Source: Candidatus Micrarchaeaceae archaeon (GTDB lineage Archaea > Micrarchaeota > Micrarchaeia > Micrarchaeales > Micrarchaeaceae). Taken from it: 64,000 nucleotides of DNA. The notes beneath the pieces were generated by a model that was not told the DNA's origin, did no database searches, and saw nothing but the letters and a program-made list of their open reading frames with translations. The stretch is from assembly GCA_027310825.1 (NCBI GenBank), contig DAIDAC010000006.1:36172-100171 (forward strand), read 5' to 3'. The position numbers were made by a program, and so were the translations under genes. Of this stretch, positions 16,305 to 23,698 are shown piece after piece (position 1 is the stretch's first letter; every line of letters begins with the position of its first letter).

Positions 16305-16411
16305 CTCCGGCCATAATTGTTTACGCTCTGCCTGTGGTATTCCACCTGAGCATGCTGTGATTCTTTAGGATCACGGCGCCGTATATCCGCTCTGCCACGA
16401 GCTGCTGTATG
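16300..16411 (+). repeat. Direct repeat, copy 2 (hppA tail plus pilin 3' end)
   Basis: This is the second copy of 14546-14657. The first 61 bases differ at a single position. The repeat begins within the stop codon of the nucleotidyltransferase gene. Confidence 0.85.
16301..16360 (+). pseudogene. Duplicated 3' remnant of hppA
   Basis: These 60 bases encode the last 19 residues of the pyrophosphatase (IAPAIIVYALPVVFHLSML) and the same TGA, without any upstream part of the gene. The remnant was carried along when the adjacent pilin gene was duplicated. It has no start codon and is not expected to be expressed on its own. Confidence 0.85.
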
Positions 16412-17222
16412 TTACACCACTAGCGGCGCCATTATTGTTATTACCCGAGTAATCGTTGGCGTTCCCGTTGAGGGGCCACCACCCCACAAGGTTCTGCGGG
16501 CGTATCGGCGCTCCCCCAATCCCCTCAAGGTACAACGCCTGCAGCTCCGCTTGCGAAAGCGAAGTATTGTACAACTGAACGTTAGCCATATCTCCGGTGA
16601 AGTACCAGTGGTCGCACATGTCCTGGCCCATCAGAATCGACTGCCCGCCGATGTTCGGGGCGGCTGCCCAAGCGGCTGACTGGTAATTGCTGTCCATCTG
16701 GAACGATATCGTGCTGGTAGCCGCAGAGTAACCTACGGCTATGAAGTGCCATTTGCCGTCATTGCGCGTCCAGCCGTTCGCGGGGCTCGACTGGTAATCG
16801 TTGCAGCAACCGTGGTAATCTATGGTGGTGCTGCTATCGTGGGAGTCGAGTCCGGCATAAAAAAGATGCGAAGTGCAGCCATAGGTGCTGGAGCCGGCAG
16901 CCAATGCAGCGATCGCGCTATTCGTTGGATCGTACACCCACGCCGTCTCGGTCACGGAGGTTACCGAGTTTATCGGGAAGCTGGTGCCGCCGAAGCTGCC
17001 TGTGATGCTTGCGGCGCCGTTGAACACCGCGACGAACTGCGGCAGGAGGCCGTTGCACTGCCCCTCAAGAGACGCTCCAGCCACGCTCCTCTGCACCTGG
17101 CAAGATCCGGCCTGTGCATGAGGCTGGAAGTTGCCGCCTGAGAAGACACCCAGTTGGAACAGTATACCGAGTACCACGGCGATGATCAGTATCGCCCAGC
17201 CGTAGGTCATGAGGTATTCCAT
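16371..17222 (-). CDS. LamG-type pilin-like protein, apparently phase-variable and currently out of frame
   Basis: From the internal Met of the class III signal (MEYLMTYGWAILII) the 283-residue frame shows the constant block (GSCQVQRSVAG, EGQCNGLLPQFVAVF), a LamG-like core (TETAWVYDP, KWHFIAVGYS) and the constant end (VQLYNTSL, LYLEGIGGAPIRP, GWWPLNGNANDYSG). The frame continues upstream through VKSQSA but meets TAG at 17295-17297 with no start codon. The real start signals (TATA, GGAGGT and ATG 17302) are 80 bases from this Met, out of frame by one CT unit. Loss of one or gain of two CT units would restore a 309- or 311-residue protein. Confidence 0.8.
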   Translation of the reverse strand: MEYLMTYGWAILIIAVVLGILFQLGVFSGGNFQPHAQAGSCQVQRSVAGASLEGQCNGLLPQFVAVFNGAASITGSFGGTSFPINSVTSVTETAWVYDPTNSAIAALAAGSSTYGCTSHLFYAGLDSHDSSTTIDYHGCCNDYQSSPANGWTRNDGKWHFIAVGYSAATSTISFQMDSNYQSAAWAAAPNIGGQSILMGQDMCDHWYFTGDMANVQLYNTSLSQAELQALYLEGIGGAPIRPQNLVGWWPLNGNANDYSGNNNNGAASGVTYSSSWQSGYTAP

Positions 17223-17264
17223 TGCGCTCTGCGACTTTACTCTCCGCTTACTGCAAAAATAGTA

Positions 17265-17286
17265 CTCTCTCTCTCTCTCTCTCTCT
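17265..17286 (-). repeat. (CT)11 microsatellite in the leader of a pilin gene
   Basis: Eleven perfect CT units (AG on the coding strand) lie between ATG 17302 and the conserved signal peptide. With 11 units the ATG frame ends at TAA 17237-17239 after 21 codons; with 10 or 13 units it runs into the pilin. Confidence 0.95.
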
Positions 17287-17299
17287 TTGGAGCACTATC

Positions 17300-17360
17300 C
17301 ATTACCTTACCTCCGACCGCCTTTGGCATACTTTAGAATGGGTAGATACGCTTTTAATGC
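17300..17360 (-). promoter_or_regulatory. Promoter, Shine-Dalgarno and ATG of the phase-variable pilin
   Basis: On the minus strand GCATTAAAAGC (17360-17350) forms a TATA box, GGAGGT (17314-17309) is a perfect Shine-Dalgarno and ATG follows 6 bases later at 17302-17300. The order and spacings are those of a functional gene, which is why the out-of-frame repeat is notable. The rest of 17361-17483 holds no recognised gene. Confidence 0.7.
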
Positions 17361-17483
17361 TTTCCGACCTCTTATTCCAGCCTTATAGAATACTTGGTAT
17401 CCCACCTCCCAGTCCCCGTCCTCACCACCGTGAAGATTCTCTCGCCCCTTATAGGATTGTGGGGTTAAACAAATAGCTACCAT

Positions 17484-18371
17484 CTACGGCGCGGCATACC
17501 CACTCTCCCACGAGCTGCTGTAGCCGACGCTTGTGGGCGCACCATTATTATTGTTTCCTGAATAATCATTCGGGTTTCCGTTAAGCGGCCACCATCCCAC
17601 AATAGTATCTGTCCTTATCGGCGCGCCTCCGATGCCTTCCTGATAAAGAGCTAAGACCTCGTTTGCGTTGAGGCTGTTATTGTATATCTGTATGTTGGCC
17701 ATCATTCCATTGAATGGGACCTGTACGTTAGGGCCTATCTTCAATGTTGCAACGCTGTTGTAAACTAATGCCTGCCCCGTCGGGGCTCCTCCTCCGATTG
17801 TTTCTTTGATGCCATCGTAATACTGGGTGATGGCGCCGGATGTTTGGTTGTACGTTGCCACATAATTTACCCATTCGCCGGTTTGCCAACCGGCCGTCGG
17901 TCCATCAAATGAAATCGAATACCTTGTCGGCACGTCGAAAAGAAAATACACAGAAGTGCCGTATGTCTCAAAATCCCAGCCGACGCCCAGTGAATCCTCT
18001 TCATTTATAAAATCCATTTCGTTGTTAGTCGGCGGGTAAGAATTGAGGTTTAGCCACGCAGAAATCGTGATGCTGGAAGGCTGGAGCTTTGAACTAAGGG
18101 GCATCGCTATCTTGCTTGAGCTGCCACCGTTCCAGGCCCCGACAAACTCCGGAAGCTGCCCCTGGCATTCTCCGACCAACGATGAACCGACAGCAGTTTT
18201 CTGCACCTGACATGCACCTGCTTGCGCTCTTGGTGCAAAGTTCCCTCCAGAGAAAACCCCGAGCTGGAACAGCACCGCCAGAACAACAGCAATAATCAGT
18301 ATTGCCCAGCCGTATGTCATCAAGTATTCCATCGCAGACTGCGCAGAACCCTTTCGCTGGCTTTTTGACAT
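17484..18371 (-). CDS. LamG-type pilin-like surface protein, class III signal peptide
   Basis: The 295-residue protein from ATG 18371 begins MSKSQRKGSAQSAMEYLMTY, then has the constant block (GACQVQKTAVG, VGECQGQLPEFVGAW), a LamG-like core (ITISAWLNLNSYP, GEWVNYVATYNQ, QYYDGIKE) and the constant end (MANIQIYNNSL, LALYQEGIGGAPIRT, GWWPLNGNPNDYSG). The further upstream ATG at 18407 would add a hydrophobic extension atypical for class III leaders. It completes a run of three tandem minus-strand pilin genes from 14617. Confidence 0.85.
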   Translation of the reverse strand: MSKSQRKGSAQSAMEYLMTYGWAILIIAVVLAVLFQLGVFSGGNFAPRAQAGACQVQKTAVGSSLVGECQGQLPEFVGAWNGGSSSKIAMPLSSKLQPSSITISAWLNLNSYPPTNNEMDFINEEDSLGVGWDFETYGTSVYFLFDVPTRYSISFDGPTAGWQTGEWVNYVATYNQTSGAITQYYDGIKETIGGGAPTGQALVYNSVATLKIGPNVQVPFNGMMANIQIYNNSLNANEVLALYQEGIGGAPIRTDTIVGWWPLNGNPNDYSGNNNNGAPTSVGYSSSWESGYAAP

Positions 18372-18413
18372 GCTAAAGCTAGCAAAAAAAGATATAAAAA
18401 CATGCACAAGCCG

Positions 18414-18827
18414 TTATTTCTGTATGTCCTTTGCCACGTCCCTGACTGCATCTCCGGAAGGCTTCGCTTCGGCGACACATTCAACTATGACTTTCTTCTC
18501 TACACGTTCTGCAATCGCGCCATCCTGGTCGTAAAGATAAGCTATCAGCGTTATCGGGTATTCATCTTCGTAGTTGTTCGGCCGCGTATAGAGCTTTACC
18601 TGCTTTGTCATGCTGCTGAAAGGCTTCAGTATCCCCACTCTTGTCCTCGCTTTTGTCATCTCGGCATCGATCGCCAAAGAGAGCAGAGGGCTTAAGACCA
18701 TCTCGCACTCGCTCCAGTACATTCCGCTCCCCAGATTCTTCAGCGTGACGCCCATCTGCGCCTCATTCCTGTTGAAAGCCCTCAGTTTTTCCGGAGAAAA
18801 CACAACTTCTATCTCTATATCTGCCAC
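18414..18827 (-). CDS. Cytoplasmic beta-sandwich-like protein of unknown function
   Basis: The 137-residue protein has no signal or membrane segment. Alternating strand-like segments (IEIEVVFSPEKL, MGVTLKNLGSGMYW, KQVKLYTRPNNY, YPITLIAYLYDQDG, KKVIVECVAEA) resemble an Ig- or CARDB-like fold. The start is GTG 18827, directly after AGGTGATG, a good Shine-Dalgarno. It precedes the pilin at 17484-18371 on the same strand with a 42-base gap. No family is recognised. Confidence 0.65.
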   Translation of the reverse strand: MADIEIEVVFSPEKLRAFNRNEAQMGVTLKNLGSGMYWSECEMVLSPLLSLAIDAEMTKARTRVGILKPFSSMTKQVKLYTRPNNYEDEYPITLIAYLYDQDGAIAERVEKKVIVECVAEAKPSGDAVRDVAKDIQK

Positions 18828-18924
18828 ACCATCACCTAGAAAGATATTTATTTACAAAGAGGATAAAGAAATAACATTATTAAATGCTACCAAGCTGTCT
18901 TGGTAGTTCTTCACCCGTGTTGCA

Positions 18925-19383
18925 ATGGAACTCAACGAATCGCAGCTTATTGAAAGAGAGATAACGCTCCGAAACCTCAGGCTTACTCCAGAGGTAATCG
19001 AAACACGCCGATCAATCATACGATGGCTTGCTTTGTCGTTGGGGATAATCAATCCTGGAGAGTCTCGCCAAGGAGCAATCGCGGTTTTCGACTCGCTCAT
19101 GTATTTCCAATTTAGCCAAAAGCGTGACCCGGAGGTGCCTGAGCTGATGGAATACATAGCAAAGGCATGGGAGCCTATAAACGAAAAGACTTTAAGGTAT
19201 CACCTTCTACAACTTAGCAAGACCAAGATGGTAGACCACTCGAAGGGAAAGTACTTCCTTGTCCAACCAGACGGCGCAGCGAAATACGACGAAGGCGCAT
19301 GGATTGAAAGATATTTTTCAAGCGAGGTCAACCCGATCAAGGACAAGATAATAAATGCGGTAAAGGAGCTGAAGGGAAGATAG
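18925..19383 (+). CDS. Putative winged-helix protein of unknown function
   Basis: The 152-residue soluble protein is helical in its first half (ESQLIEREITLRNLRLTPE), and the second half has a helix-turn-helix-wing-like segment, NEKTLRYHLLQLSKTKMVDH followed by KGKYFLV. The segment resembles DNA-binding winged helices, but the match is by eye only. A TATA-like ATTATTAAA lies around 18876. The next gene, a secreted protein, follows 43 bases later on the same strand. Confidence 0.6.
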   Translation: MELNESQLIEREITLRNLRLTPEVIETRRSIIRWLALSLGIINPGESRQGAIAVFDSLMYFQFSQKRDPEVPELMEYIAKAWEPINEKTLRYHLLQLSKTKMVDHSKGKYFLVQPDGAAKYDEGAWIERYFSSEVNPIKDKIINAVKELKGR

Positions 19384-19426
19384 GAAAGAAAACAAGAAAG
19401 AAAAAACAAAAGCTGTTTGTGATAGC

Positions 19427-21148
19427 ATGAAGATATCGACCAAAGAGATTGCGCTGTATCTGATAATAGCGGTAATAGTAGTCGCAGTAGTTGCATATTT
19501 CGTTTCAAGCAATTCAAACCAGCCAATCAGCGTGCTGGTCAAGCTATCCCAGCTCACAAAAAGCTCTGTAGTATATCCATACCAGCCTGGAGAGTTCAGC
19601 GTGACAGTCAACAACACCGGAAAAGGCCCGGTCAACAATCTATATGTCGCTCTCTACATAAACGGCAAAGTTGCAAGCAGCTCATCAAGAGATGTATCGC
19701 TTCCGCCTGGAACGTCTGCCACGTACAACGTGCCTGTCCTCTACCAGACAAACGGAACATTCACAATACAGGCAATCGCAGACCCTAGCAGCGTAATGAA
19801 CATACAGAACAGGACAACAGCGCAGAGCTCAATAACGCTTCACGTCAGCAGCCCGCAGCTTCCAGACATTTACAAAACAATCCCGAACAGCAACGCATCT
19901 ACAACAGAGAGCTTTGAGCTTTTCAAGCCAGGCTTGGGAATGGCATGGTTCATATCCGCGCAATACAGCCTCGCCCCATTCAACAATATGCTGGGTGCAG
20001 AGAGCACACTTCTTCCAAAGATGTACGGCGACATGTCAAGCCCCTACATCAGCATAGGTGGAATAGACGGAGCATACTCAAAGTACAACAACGGCACAGC
20101 CGCGTATTCTGCATGGATACAGAGCACAGTCAACCAGTCCAACCTAAATTATCTAGTCAGCAGCTTCCCGGCAATAAAGTCGTCAAACTACAGCGTGCAG
20201 GGCACGACAGGCACATACGCAGTCGTCAACAACAGGACAAGCCTTTGCTACTTCTACAGTAACGGCTGGACAAAGATGCTTGAATACTACAACGCAAGCG
20301 CATCTGCAACATGCAAGAATATAACCGCAAACACATACAACGATGTGCAGACGGTCGCTTTCGCAAACGCTTACAGATCAGACGCAAGCCTGAAGGGATT
20401 CGTCGGAAACTTCCTCTACCGAAATTCATCAGGCATAGGCTTCGCACTAATAGGCGGCAGCAACAGCAACGCGCTCACAGCAATCAACATGTCGGAGAAC
20501 AGCTATGGCTTCTTCGCAACATATGTAAAGAGAAACCAGCCGCCGCTCAGCCTAAACTCGCTCAACCTCACATGCCCTGGCCTCGTGTACGCATCGCCTA
20601 ACGTCAGCGTGTGCAATGTCGGAGTTCCGCTTGCATCTGGAGCTAACGGATCAGCATCATATTTCCTTGTCAACTCGACACAGCTGACAAAGAATTACAC
20701 CTTCCATGTATTCTCCCTCGTCAACAGGAGCGCGACTCTAAGCGCACAGGGCAGCGCATATCTCCTGATAACACAGCTCAACGCGAACACTGTCGTAGCA
20801 GAATGGAACAGCACGATTGGCAACCAGTGCTCTATAAACTCAACTGCTCCAATCAAGTGCAGACTGGCATCTTTCAACTACGTGACCGGAATAGCAAACA
20901 TGACTCTGAAGAATCCGACTGCGCAGCCGATATTCCTGAACAGAATCGCATGCTACGTCCCTGGCTTTGAATTGAACACGACGCTAAACCAGACGATAGC
21001 GGTCAACAGCAGCACATCGGTAAACATAAAGTGCCTTGGCTCGATACCTGGCTATCTGGGATCCATATTCCCGTATCAATTGACAATCAACTATACAAAG
21101 GGCACGTTCACAGGAGTTGCAGACGGCTACGTAAACATAACCGTTTGA
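19427..21148 (+). CDS. Large membrane-anchored extracellular protein
   Basis: The 573-residue protein has one N-terminal membrane helix (about residues 7-26, ALYLIIAVIVVAVVAYFV) and an extracellular body. The first 100 residues after the anchor look like a CARDB/Ig-like domain (YQPGEFSVTVNNTGKGPVNNLYVALYING). The rest is rich in N-x-S/T sites and contains paired Cys (SLCYFYSN, ATCKNI, LTCPGLV, VSVCNVG). It lacks a cytoplasmic tail. An S-layer-associated or surface role is inferred; no family is recognised. Confidence 0.7.
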   Translation: MKISTKEIALYLIIAVIVVAVVAYFVSSNSNQPISVLVKLSQLTKSSVVYPYQPGEFSVTVNNTGKGPVNNLYVALYINGKVASSSSRDVSLPPGTSATYNVPVLYQTNGTFTIQAIADPSSVMNIQNRTTAQSSITLHVSSPQLPDIYKTIPNSNASTTESFELFKPGLGMAWFISAQYSLAPFNNMLGAESTLLPKMYGDMSSPYISIGGIDGAYSKYNNGTAAYSAWIQSTVNQSNLNYLVSSFPAIKSSNYSVQGTTGTYAVVNNRTSLCYFYSNGWTKMLEYYNASASATCKNITANTYNDVQTVAFANAYRSDASLKGFVGNFLYRNSSGIGFALIGGSNSNALTAINMSENSYGFFATYVKRNQPPLSLNSLNLTCPGLVYASPNVSVCNVGVPLASGANGSASYFLVNSTQLTKNYTFHVFSLVNRSATLSAQGSAYLLITQLNANTVVAEWNSTIGNQCSINSTAPIKCRLASFNYVTGIANMTLKNPTAQPIFLNRIACYVPGFELNTTLNQTIAVNSSTSVNIKCLGSIPGYLGSIFPYQLTINYTKGTFTGVADGYVNITV

Positions 21149-21165
21149 AAATCAGAATCTCAGAA

Positions 21166-21432
21166 TCAAAAGCCCACGAAGTCCTTTGCGCCCTTCCCGT
21201 TGGGGAACGCCCTTCCGTTCTCGGTCTCCACAGGAAGCCCAAGCTCGTTTGCTAGCCTTGTTATCTCGCTCATGTCTATGACCTTGTTCAGATACAGTTC
21301 AACGAATTCTTCGCTTCCGACCTTTACCCTTTTGACAACGAATACCTGGAACTGCAGCATGCCTGCACGCTTTACCCGCGCCTGCACCCGGCCAGCTTTG
21401 ATAATGCCCTTTGCGCCCTCGCTCAATTCCAT
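21166..21432 (-). CDS. Small conserved-looking protein of unknown function
   Basis: The 88-residue basic soluble protein (AGRVQARVKRAGMLQFQVFVV, then ELYLNKVIDMSEITRLANEL) has a compact strand-then-helix pattern and no membrane segment. Its ATG shares a short AT-rich promoter region with the divergent nuoH gene; CTTATAAATC on the minus strand serves as TATA. No family is recognised. Confidence 0.6.
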   Translation of the reverse strand: MELSEGAKGIIKAGRVQARVKRAGMLQFQVFVVKRVKVGSEEFVELYLNKVIDMSEITRLANELGLPVETENGRAFPNGKGAKDFVGF

Positions 21433-21476
21433 AGTTATGCTTGGAAATCTGATTTATAAGGCTTGCTTTCCATTAG

Positions 21477-22529
21477 ATGTCGGTGGCCATGAACATATCT
21501 TCCCCAGACATATCCAACTTTTTCAATTACGTACAGGCATTGTTCTCTCCATATCTGCAGGGCACAGCGCTAACTGAGATATCTGTTCTTATCGCGCTCA
21601 TCATTTTCGCAATAGTTCTGTCGATAATATTTTCGGTTTTTGCATACGTGTTCGGCTGGTTCGAGAGGAAGCTTATGGCGCGCGCACAATCGCGGCATGG
21701 TCCCACATACGTAGGGAAATGGGGGATCCTGCAGAATCTCGCCGACTTGGTCAAGCTGATTGCAAAGGAGAACATAATTCCTGACAACGCCGACAAGATT
21801 CTTTTCCAGACTGCGATACCTGCGCTTCTAGCTCTGTTCGTCTTCATGCTGGCGTTCATTCCGCTCACAGATGGATTCATCGGCATGCACACTGGAGTGT
21901 CTCTGTTAGTTGTATTCATGTTTCTCTCTCTCACTCCGCTCATTGTCTTCATAGCAGGTTGGAGCAGCGGGAACAAGTTCAGTTCGATCGCAGCACAGAG
22001 ATCAGTTGTCATGATGTTAAGCTACGAGATACCGATAGTCCTTGTCATAGCAGCAATCGCGATGATGACTAGCAGCTACAGCTTCCAGGCAATCGTCAAT
22101 GCACAAAGCAGCTACTGGTACATCATGCTGATGCCCCTGGGCTTCGTCGTGTTCTTCATAGCTCTTCTCGGCGAGCTTGACAGGCCGCCGTTCGACTTGA
22201 GAGAAGCCGACAGCGAGCTCATAGCAGGCTGGCTTACCGACGTGAGCGCTCCGTATTACGGGCTTGTGCTCTTCCTCGATTATCTGAGGATGTTCGTCGG
22301 CGCACTTCTCATATCATTGCTGTTCCTGGGCGGATGGCTAGGCCCGTCTTTCCTTCCAGAGTTCGCGTGGCTGATGATAAAAGTGGTGGCCATATCGGTA
22401 TTCGTGATATTCATAAGAGCGACAACGGTGCGCATGAGAATTGACAGGCTTCTGAGGCTTGGCTGGCTCTATCTCATGCCTCTGTCCGTCGTTAATTTAT
22501 TAATTACTTTTGTATTATTCATCGGTTGA
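21477..22529 (+). CDS. nuoH: Complex I-type dehydrogenase subunit H
   Basis: NuoH is the membrane subunit that forms the quinone pocket with the peripheral arm. The 350-residue protein has about eight membrane helices and the family phrases NLADLVKLIAKENIIP and GELDRPPFDLREADSELIAG. A TATA box (ATTTATAAG, around 21450-21458) precedes it. ATG 21489, preceded by GGTGG, is an alternative start. It heads an operon of seven nuo genes; the order H-I-J-K-L-M-N matches bacterial complex I. Confidence 0.94.
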   Translation: MSVAMNISSPDISNFFNYVQALFSPYLQGTALTEISVLIALIIFAIVLSIIFSVFAYVFGWFERKLMARAQSRHGPTYVGKWGILQNLADLVKLIAKENIIPDNADKILFQTAIPALLALFVFMLAFIPLTDGFIGMHTGVSLLVVFMFLSLTPLIVFIAGWSSGNKFSSIAAQRSVVMMLSYEIPIVLVIAAIAMMTSSYSFQAIVNAQSSYWYIMLMPLGFVVFFIALLGELDRPPFDLREADSELIAGWLTDVSAPYYGLVLFLDYLRMFVGALLISLLFLGGWLGPSFLPEFAWLMIKVVAISVFVIFIRATTVRMRIDRLLRLGWLYLMPLSVVNLLITFVLFIG

Positions 22530-22533
22530 CCAA

Positions 22534-22914
22534 ATGATACTACAGCCAATCGCAAAGGTTGCCAAATCGGCGCTGAAGAAGCCTACGACGCTGGAATATC
22601 CAGAGCAGAAGGAAAAGCTCGCCGACACTTACAGAGGGATTCACAAGCTTGACATGAGGACATGCATAAACTGCTCGGCATGCGCGAAGATATGCCCCAA
22701 TCAGACAATAGTAATGGTAGAGGCAGACTACGAAACCGCATTCCACCAGGGCACAGCAACAAAAATATTTCCTGAAATAAACCTCGAGCGCTGCCTATTC
22801 TGCGCGCTCTGCGAAGAGGTATGCCCGACAGAATGCTTGGTGCTTACAAAAGACACAGAGTTCGAGAGCTTTGACAGGCGCGACTTCATCAAGCGGCCAG
22901 AAGCGCTCGAATGA
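22534..22914 (+). CDS. nuoI: Complex I-type dehydrogenase subunit I (two [4Fe-4S] clusters)
   Basis: NuoI carries electrons through clusters N6a and N6b. The 126-residue protein contains two ferredoxin motifs, CINCSACAKICP and CLFCALCEEVCP, each with C-x2-C-x2-C-x3-C spacing. ATG 22534 is four bases after the nuoH stop and gives a normal N-terminus. A reading from 22510 would begin inside nuoH. Confidence 0.94.
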   Translation: MILQPIAKVAKSALKKPTTLEYPEQKEKLADTYRGIHKLDMRTCINCSACAKICPNQTIVMVEADYETAFHQGTATKIFPEINLERCLFCALCEEVCPTECLVLTKDTEFESFDRRDFIKRPEALE

Positions 22915-22924
22915 TGGTGCTGAT

Positions 22925-23395
22925 ATGCTGGACATAATCGCGTTTGTTGTGATAACTGCCATTTCGGTCCTTGCCGCCGTTTTGATACTTGTGTTTAAGG
23001 ACGTGCTTCACTCCGCGCTAGCCATGTCGGTTGTGTTTTTCGCAGTGTCTGCGTTCTTCATCATAATCGACGAACCGCTGCTCGCAGTGCTGCAGCTTTT
23101 CATAATGGTTGGAGGAATAACCACATTCATGTTTGTCGGCGTGGCGTCTGCCCGCTACTCGGAGTTCAAGCATTCCAAGTTTATGCTGATGCTTGCGCTC
23201 ACCGCTGTCGTGCTGGTGATTACGCTTGTCCCATTGTTGAACGTATCGATCGCAAATTCAGGGCCAAACACCTTCGGCCTTGCAAACATATACACGTCGC
23301 TCAGTTCGAGCGCATCATTATTCTATCTAATGCTTCTGCTGATGTTTGGAGTGGCATTCGGAGCTATAATGCTGCTAAAGAGGTCTAGGCAATGA
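22925..23395 (+). CDS. nuoJ: Complex I-type dehydrogenase subunit J
   Basis: The 156-residue protein has five membrane helices, including the characteristic segment HSALAMSVVFFAVSAFFIIID and FIMVGGITTFMFVGV. ATG 22925 is chosen because the sequence from there starts with the first helix; an in-frame start at 22871 lies within nuoI. Its stop overlaps nuoK by 4 bases. Confidence 0.9.
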   Translation: MLDIIAFVVITAISVLAAVLILVFKDVLHSALAMSVVFFAVSAFFIIIDEPLLAVLQLFIMVGGITTFMFVGVASARYSEFKHSKFMLMLALTAVVLVITLVPLLNVSIANSGPNTFGLANIYTSLSSSASLFYLMLLLMFGVAFGAIMLLKRSRQ

Positions 23396-23694
23396 TCGAT
23401 GTGATATATTTTGTTGCAGTGAGCATCACGCTCTTCGTGATCGGGATAGCTGGAGTAGTCATAACAAGGCATTTCCTGCTGATGCTGCTCTCCATAGAAG
23501 TGGCGATAGCAGCCGCAGCGCTTCTTGCAGTGACATTCTTCTACTCTATCGCTCCAGGAAACATCATGCTGCTGCTTTTCACAATATGGACTATAGCGGC
23601 ATCGGAGGCGATAGCGCTTGTGTCGTTCTACAGATATCTGTCAAAATACGAGGCCAGTCTCGACGTCACCAGGCTGTCCAGGTTGAAGGAGTGA
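23392..23694 (+). CDS. nuoK: Complex I-type dehydrogenase subunit K
   Basis: The 100-residue protein has three membrane helices and the conserved Glu in LMLLSIEVAIAAAALL and a second in TIAASEAIALVSFYRY, the residues linked to proton transfer in NuoK. It starts at an ATGA overlap with nuoJ and is followed by nuoL after 4 bases. Confidence 0.92.
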   Translation: MIDVIYFVAVSITLFVIGIAGVVITRHFLLMLLSIEVAIAAAALLAVTFFYSIAPGNIMLLLFTIWTIAASEAIALVSFYRYLSKYEASLDVTRLSRLKE

Positions 23695-23698
23695 AACC

